A DNA stretch of 64,000 nt from Trametes villosa (taxonomy: Eukaryota > Basidiomycota > Agaricomycetes > Polyporales > Polyporaceae). The stretch is taken from positions 3,162,001 to 3,226,000 of the forward strand of contig PUDQ02000010.1 in assembly GCA_002964805.2 (NCBI GenBank), in the 5' to 3' direction. The notes under the pieces are model-generated. The model was not told the DNA's origin and searched no databases. It worked only from the letters and a program-made list of their open reading frames with translations. This document shows, in pieces, positions 60,036 through 64,000 of this stretch (position 1 is its first letter; every line of letters starts with the position of its first letter). Position numbers and translations under genes: made by a program.

Positions 60036-61042
60036 ACGACGAGCCGCCCACCCTCATGGAAGGCAGCTGCTCCGCCTCATCAGCGGCGAATAAACGACGT
60101 AGATGGCAAGGAAGGTCACGGAGAATGAAGGAGTGTAACTCAAATAAGTGTAAGCGACATCTTGTATTACTACGGCCCACGCAGAATCGGGAGAAAGCCC
60201 GCTCCCCTGTCATATCCTGTCATGTCCGCTGCGGGCGGCTCGGGGCGCACGAGGACCCCGCCCTGGGCGCTGCGCGGCGGCGCGTGAGACCCCGCGCGAC
60301 GCCGCCCGACACGTTCTGTCCCACCGGCAACCCAGGCCCTCCTCCGGCAGCGCGCTCACGCTCCTGGGAAGGGCGCGGCAGGCGGCAGAAGCTGCCTCCC
60401 CCTAACCGTTATCTGTCGCGTCCAGGGCGCGAGCTGTCCGGGGACACGGCGTGCTTCCCTTGACAGAAACCAGAAAGTGGAAGGGTGCGGTACAGACCCC
60501 GAGCGGTGCGGGCGTACGTGAGGCCGCGTTCCTGTGGGAGCCGCGCGCAGGATGCGCAACGGCAGAGCCATCGGCGGGCTTCATGTGAACCGATTAGGTT
60601 TTGGGTTGCAGTAATGACCGCTGGAGAGCTTCTGTCGGCCCGAGGTCCAGGTAGCGGGAGCAGGTGTGAGCCCAGAACGGGATGGGACGTCAATGTAGTT
60701 CTGACGATGTCTGGCCGATGCTCGTGATGTCTCGGAAGTGTACTTGCTTTGACGGGATGGGCGTCGGCTACGGTAAATTGCTACGGACCCTGGCATTTCT
60801 GCCGTGCTGGTGGTAGTATACTGTACATCTGCGCTCACAGGGAGGTATTTCTGTTTGAAAGCGTGGGGGACGGGAGAAGGGTCCCGAGGAATCACAGCGC
60901 CCGATGCAGCACTCATGGTAGTGCGCCTGACCCCATACCGGGGACACACGCCCGCCCGGTTAATCGAAGGAGCAATGCGATCGGAGGAAGCAGCACTCAC
61001 CGCCCGCGTGACGCCCCCGCCCCCCCGCGCGCCCGGCGATGC
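60036..61042. other. Intergenic region between two convergent genes
   Basis: About 1 kb; no gene seen. Should hold the 3' ends of RAM1 and of the F-box gene. Confidence 0.5.
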
Positions 61043-62893
61043 TCAGGGCGTCCGCCCCGTGCGCCCGCGCAGATCCTGCACCTCGCGCTCCAGGTGTGTG
61101 AGCCGCCGCCGGTCCTCGGAGCGGGAGACCTCGAGCGCGCGCATCTCGCGCTCGAGCGCGGAGAAGCGCGCCTTCTCGTCCAGCCGCGCCTTCGTCGCGA
61201 CGGGCAGCAGCTTCGCGACCTCGGTCCAGCGCATCCAGAACGCCGCCATCTCCGTGCGCACGTCGAGCGGGACGCGCGCGTGCTCGAGGGCGAGGTCGAA
61301 CGCGTCTGGCCAGCGCAGCCCGCAGCTCACCGGGCAGCCGAGCGGCAGCAGCTGGCTGAGGAAGAGCGTGACTGGTTCTGCCTTCGCGATGGCAGAGAGC
61401 CCGACGGCGAGTGTCTCTAGCCGCTGGAAGGAAGCAGTGGCAGGGGAGCGGACCATGCGGGAGAGGTCCGGGGGTTCGCGGGCGTCCACGTGCAGCGCGA
61501 GGTAGCGTAGGTTCAGGCAGTGCCTGGCGAAGGGGACGAGGGCGCGCAGCGAAAGTCTGGGGCCATCCGGCTCCGGCACAGGCTCAGGGTTCAGCTGGAG
61601 GCTCTCGAGCGCAGGCCATCCGCAGGCGAATCCTTCCATGTCGTCATCGTTCAGGTTCAGCGCGTAGTCCCACCGGAACTCGAAGACGCGGATAGAACGT
61701 GCGGAGAAGAGGGGCCGAAACGTTTCCAGCCTTGGGCGTTGATGTGGGGGTGGGGGAGGTGAAGTGATGGTAGAGTCGGGCGCGATGATGTAGTCGACAG
61801 AGAGGTCGGCAAGGCAGGCGCAACGGTCCCGCACAGCGCAGAAGAAGTCGCGGAGGTCCGCAGGGCTCGCGATTGCCACGCTCTTGATGTGAAGGCGGGT
61901 GAGGCGCGCAGGGCACTGGGTGGCATTGAGAAGCCTCGTCGCGTCTGGAAGCCGGGCGCTGAAGGCCAAATTCCGGAGGTTGACAAAGCCGTCGTCAGAG
62001 ATCGTCGGAGCAAAATCGGCAACGTCCCTACGGTCGCCAGGTTCCGCCTGCGCAGGGTGCCCGAGCGTTATCGAGACCAAGTACTTCAGTCTCGACAACT
62101 CGACGAGAACACGAGGCGTCAGGGTGAAAATGGGCAGTGACACCTGCAGCAGCTGGGGTAAACCGCGCAAAAGCGAGATAACTTCGTCTTCAAGTTGTCG
62201 CATGGGTACCTCTAGCCTGAGCTCGAGGCTGGTAACGCCGGAACTTCGTGAACAGGCATCGCGTAGGAACGCTGTCAGCGCAGGAGGGTCGGATCGGTAC
62301 ATGTGGAGGCCAAGGTGTTTTACGCGCCGATGCATGAAGACGAGGCTGAGATGCTGTCGGGTCGGGGAGCAGGAGAACCATGTCAAAGAGTGGAGGTTCG
62401 GGAAGATGTCCGGATATGGGCAGCTCGCCGAGAGCTCGTCGAAGACCTTGGTGTGCAGTGGCACGTGTCTTTTGGCTCGTTCTGTGGTAGAACGTCCGTG
62501 GCGTTGATCGTGCCGCAGCCGGCGAACCCTGGCTGAATAGCGCTGAAAGCGCTGCCAGTCGTCCGCCGTCAACGGACGTTTGAACGCCTAGTAAGGTTGC
62601 GTTAGAAGGTCCGAGACAAAGAACAACGGCTAGGCACGGACATAGGCGTTCGCAGCGCGACTGGAGGCGGTCGAGGCGCGCTCTGGCCTGAGCGCGAGCG
62701 GTGCTAGGACGGTAAGTGCCCGCCGGAGGTCTGTGACCTCGTGCCACAGGCAGTCGAGTGCGATGTCCGACCAGTGTTTGCAGACACATGCGGCTCGGGA
62801 GAGGGCGTGGTCGTCGAGGTAGGCAAATATCATGACGAGGAGCTCGTCGATGTGGCCGACGGTGCGGGCGTAGTGTGAGGCCATGTCGGGCAT
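61043..62893 (-). CDS. F-box protein with LRR-like repeats
   Basis: Two exons, 62893-62642 and 62587-61043, with a 54-bp intron; the sum is 1797 bp (598 residues). The F-box is at about residues 15-55: HIDELLVMIFAYLDDHALSR followed by AACVCKHWSDIALDCLWHEV. The join gives ANAYAFKRPLTADDWQRFQR, usual for this family in polypores. Leucine-rich segments follow (FPNLHSLTWFS, GVTSLELRLEV, LRNLAFSARLP, WPALESLQLN, LNLRYLALHVDA). The last ~60 residues are strongly charged and helical (LEREMRALEVSRSEDRRRLT), a probable coiled coil. Predicted role: SCF ubiquitin-ligase adaptor, target unknown. A second ATG at 62884 is also possible as start. The TATA box is close, at 62939. Confidence 0.82.
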
Positions 62894-62938
62894 TGGCGGC
62901 GAGCAGGATGTCGAGGGGAAGAGGGAAGAAATTGCCGG

Positions 62939-62946
62939 TTTATATA
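62939..62946 (-). promoter_or_regulatory. TATA box of the F-box gene
   Basis: TATATAAA on the minus strand, 46 bp before the ATG at 62893. Confidence 0.55.
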
Positions 62947-64000
62947 CCGAATTCTGTCTCACGATGGATAGACACCGATAAGACCCCGGGATCTCCTTTT
63001 CGCTCGGGAAGCCGGTATATACGGATCTGGATCTTCCCCGCCCATCTTCCCATGCCAGACAATGTCCCAGGAATGGGCATGACGCCGAGCAGCTGCCGCC
63101 CTGGGACCCCCGATAGTGCTCCGGGACGCCTTGAAGGAGCCTCGTTCCGCGTCAAATCCCCGTCAAAGGGCCGCTGGGAGCCCTGGACAAACGGCCGCAA
63201 CGGCGAAGGAGGAGTCCCATGCCAAGGCCTGCATGAGGACTTTCAGGGGTCCTGCCGTCCAAGATTGAGTAGTACGCACCTTCCCAGAGGCGAGCCACCG
63301 CCTCAGTCTGCGCTAGAGGGCATCCGCAGACAAAGGGGAGGAGAAGAAGGAGCAGATGACAGAAACATGAACGCCTACGGTTGCCGAGCAGGATCAGGTC
63401 CATTCCCGGATGCCAGGCGCGGCTCATCGCCGATATCGATGCTCGTATCCTATAAGCGCCCACTTTCTGCCTCGGAATAGTGTTGCAACATCCGCTTTTT
63501 ACTCAGATATCTCGCGCGCCTGGCATCCTTAGCGATCCAAACTTCGGAGATATATAGATCAGCCTGTCCTATATACATACACAAAATTGTGTGCTGCCCA
63601 CATTAGCGTGAGCGGATTTCGTTGAGTAACAGTACCCGACTTGTTCATCAGCGACCACCGGCGACTAGTGACGGCATTAATGGTGCTCGGCTTGTTCTGC
63701 ACGTCTACCCTGTACCGTCAGACCATTCCCAGCATCATAAGGCCTGGGTTTGCATTATCGGGCAGTATTCCGATATTTTTCTAAGCGGTGGAGGAAGTTG
63801 TGCTACGAGCGCTTAACCGCGGGGAGCGCTCGTAACACTCTTGCGGACATTGTCGACACTCCCTATCGACCTCCCCTGCTCTTGACTTCCCAAAAAATCA
63901 TATGTGGCTGAAATATAAACGATTAAACACAACTACAAGGCTGTGCGGGAAGCCGGCGGGAATTGACGGAGATATTTGAGTAAACATTAGAATCGACTTC
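62947..64000. other. Right flank
   Basis: No supported gene. Frames of up to 200 codons are open (62875-63480, +) but show no domain and lie across the F-box promoter. Short AT-rich parts (63540-63590, 63890-63930) break the otherwise GC-rich sequence. Confidence 0.4.

Noticed and set aside
62875..63480. 201-codon plus-strand frame at the right end
   Set aside because: Begins in the F-box exon and promoter on the other strand; no motif and no splice or promoter evidence.

Overview
The window is nuclear DNA of a filamentous basidiomycete, most likely an agaricomycete of the polypore type. Genes are broken by many 49-75 bp GT-AG introns. Gene content is typical of the group: class I hydrophobins, DUF6534 seven-helix proteins, F-box proteins, a Plavaka/KDZ transposase, a fungal TET/JBP oxygenase and a spermidine synthase-saccharopine reductase fusion. 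Exon boundaries below were placed by hand from splice consensus, reading frame and conserved protein motifs. Where exon lengths sum to a multiple of three, this is stated.

Layout. 1-2120: no gene, one fold-back repeat. 2121-9332: three DUF6534 membrane-protein genes (A forward; B and C reverse tandem copies, B frameshifted). 10605-18481: four reverse-strand hydrophobin genes in two directly duplicated ~3 kb modules of two genes each, separated by a membrane-protein gene of unknown function (14024-15366). 19504-21597: an RNase III-fold/dsRBD gene with a minisatellite-encoded proline-rich linker. 21906-30896: a Plavaka (KDZ) transposase followed head-to-tail by a TET/JBP dioxygenase gene whose 5' part is a tandem array of 201-bp units, each carrying one 30-bp micro-exon. 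31927-38254: a small hypothetical, an F-box-like gene and a divergent 918-residue gene. 40334-43722: a fourth DUF6534 gene and a fifth hydrophobin. 44406-64000: mostly housekeeping genes: SPE3-LYS9 fusion, MFS sugar-type transporter, phospholipase D, two convergent intron-containing tRNA-Thr(AGT) genes, protein farnesyltransferase beta subunit and an F-box protein.

The most unusual part is 21906-30896. KDZ transposons and TET/JBP oxygenases are known to be linked in basidiomycete genomes. What looks special here is the micro-exon array: nine copies of a phase 1-1 exon with the same acceptor, donor and TACTAAC-like branch site. Copies can be lost or skipped without changing frame, except one copy that is 29 bp long and would break it. 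The second theme is lineage-specific gene duplication: hydrophobins and DUF6534 genes sit side by side at two places, once as 3+4 genes and once as 1+1.
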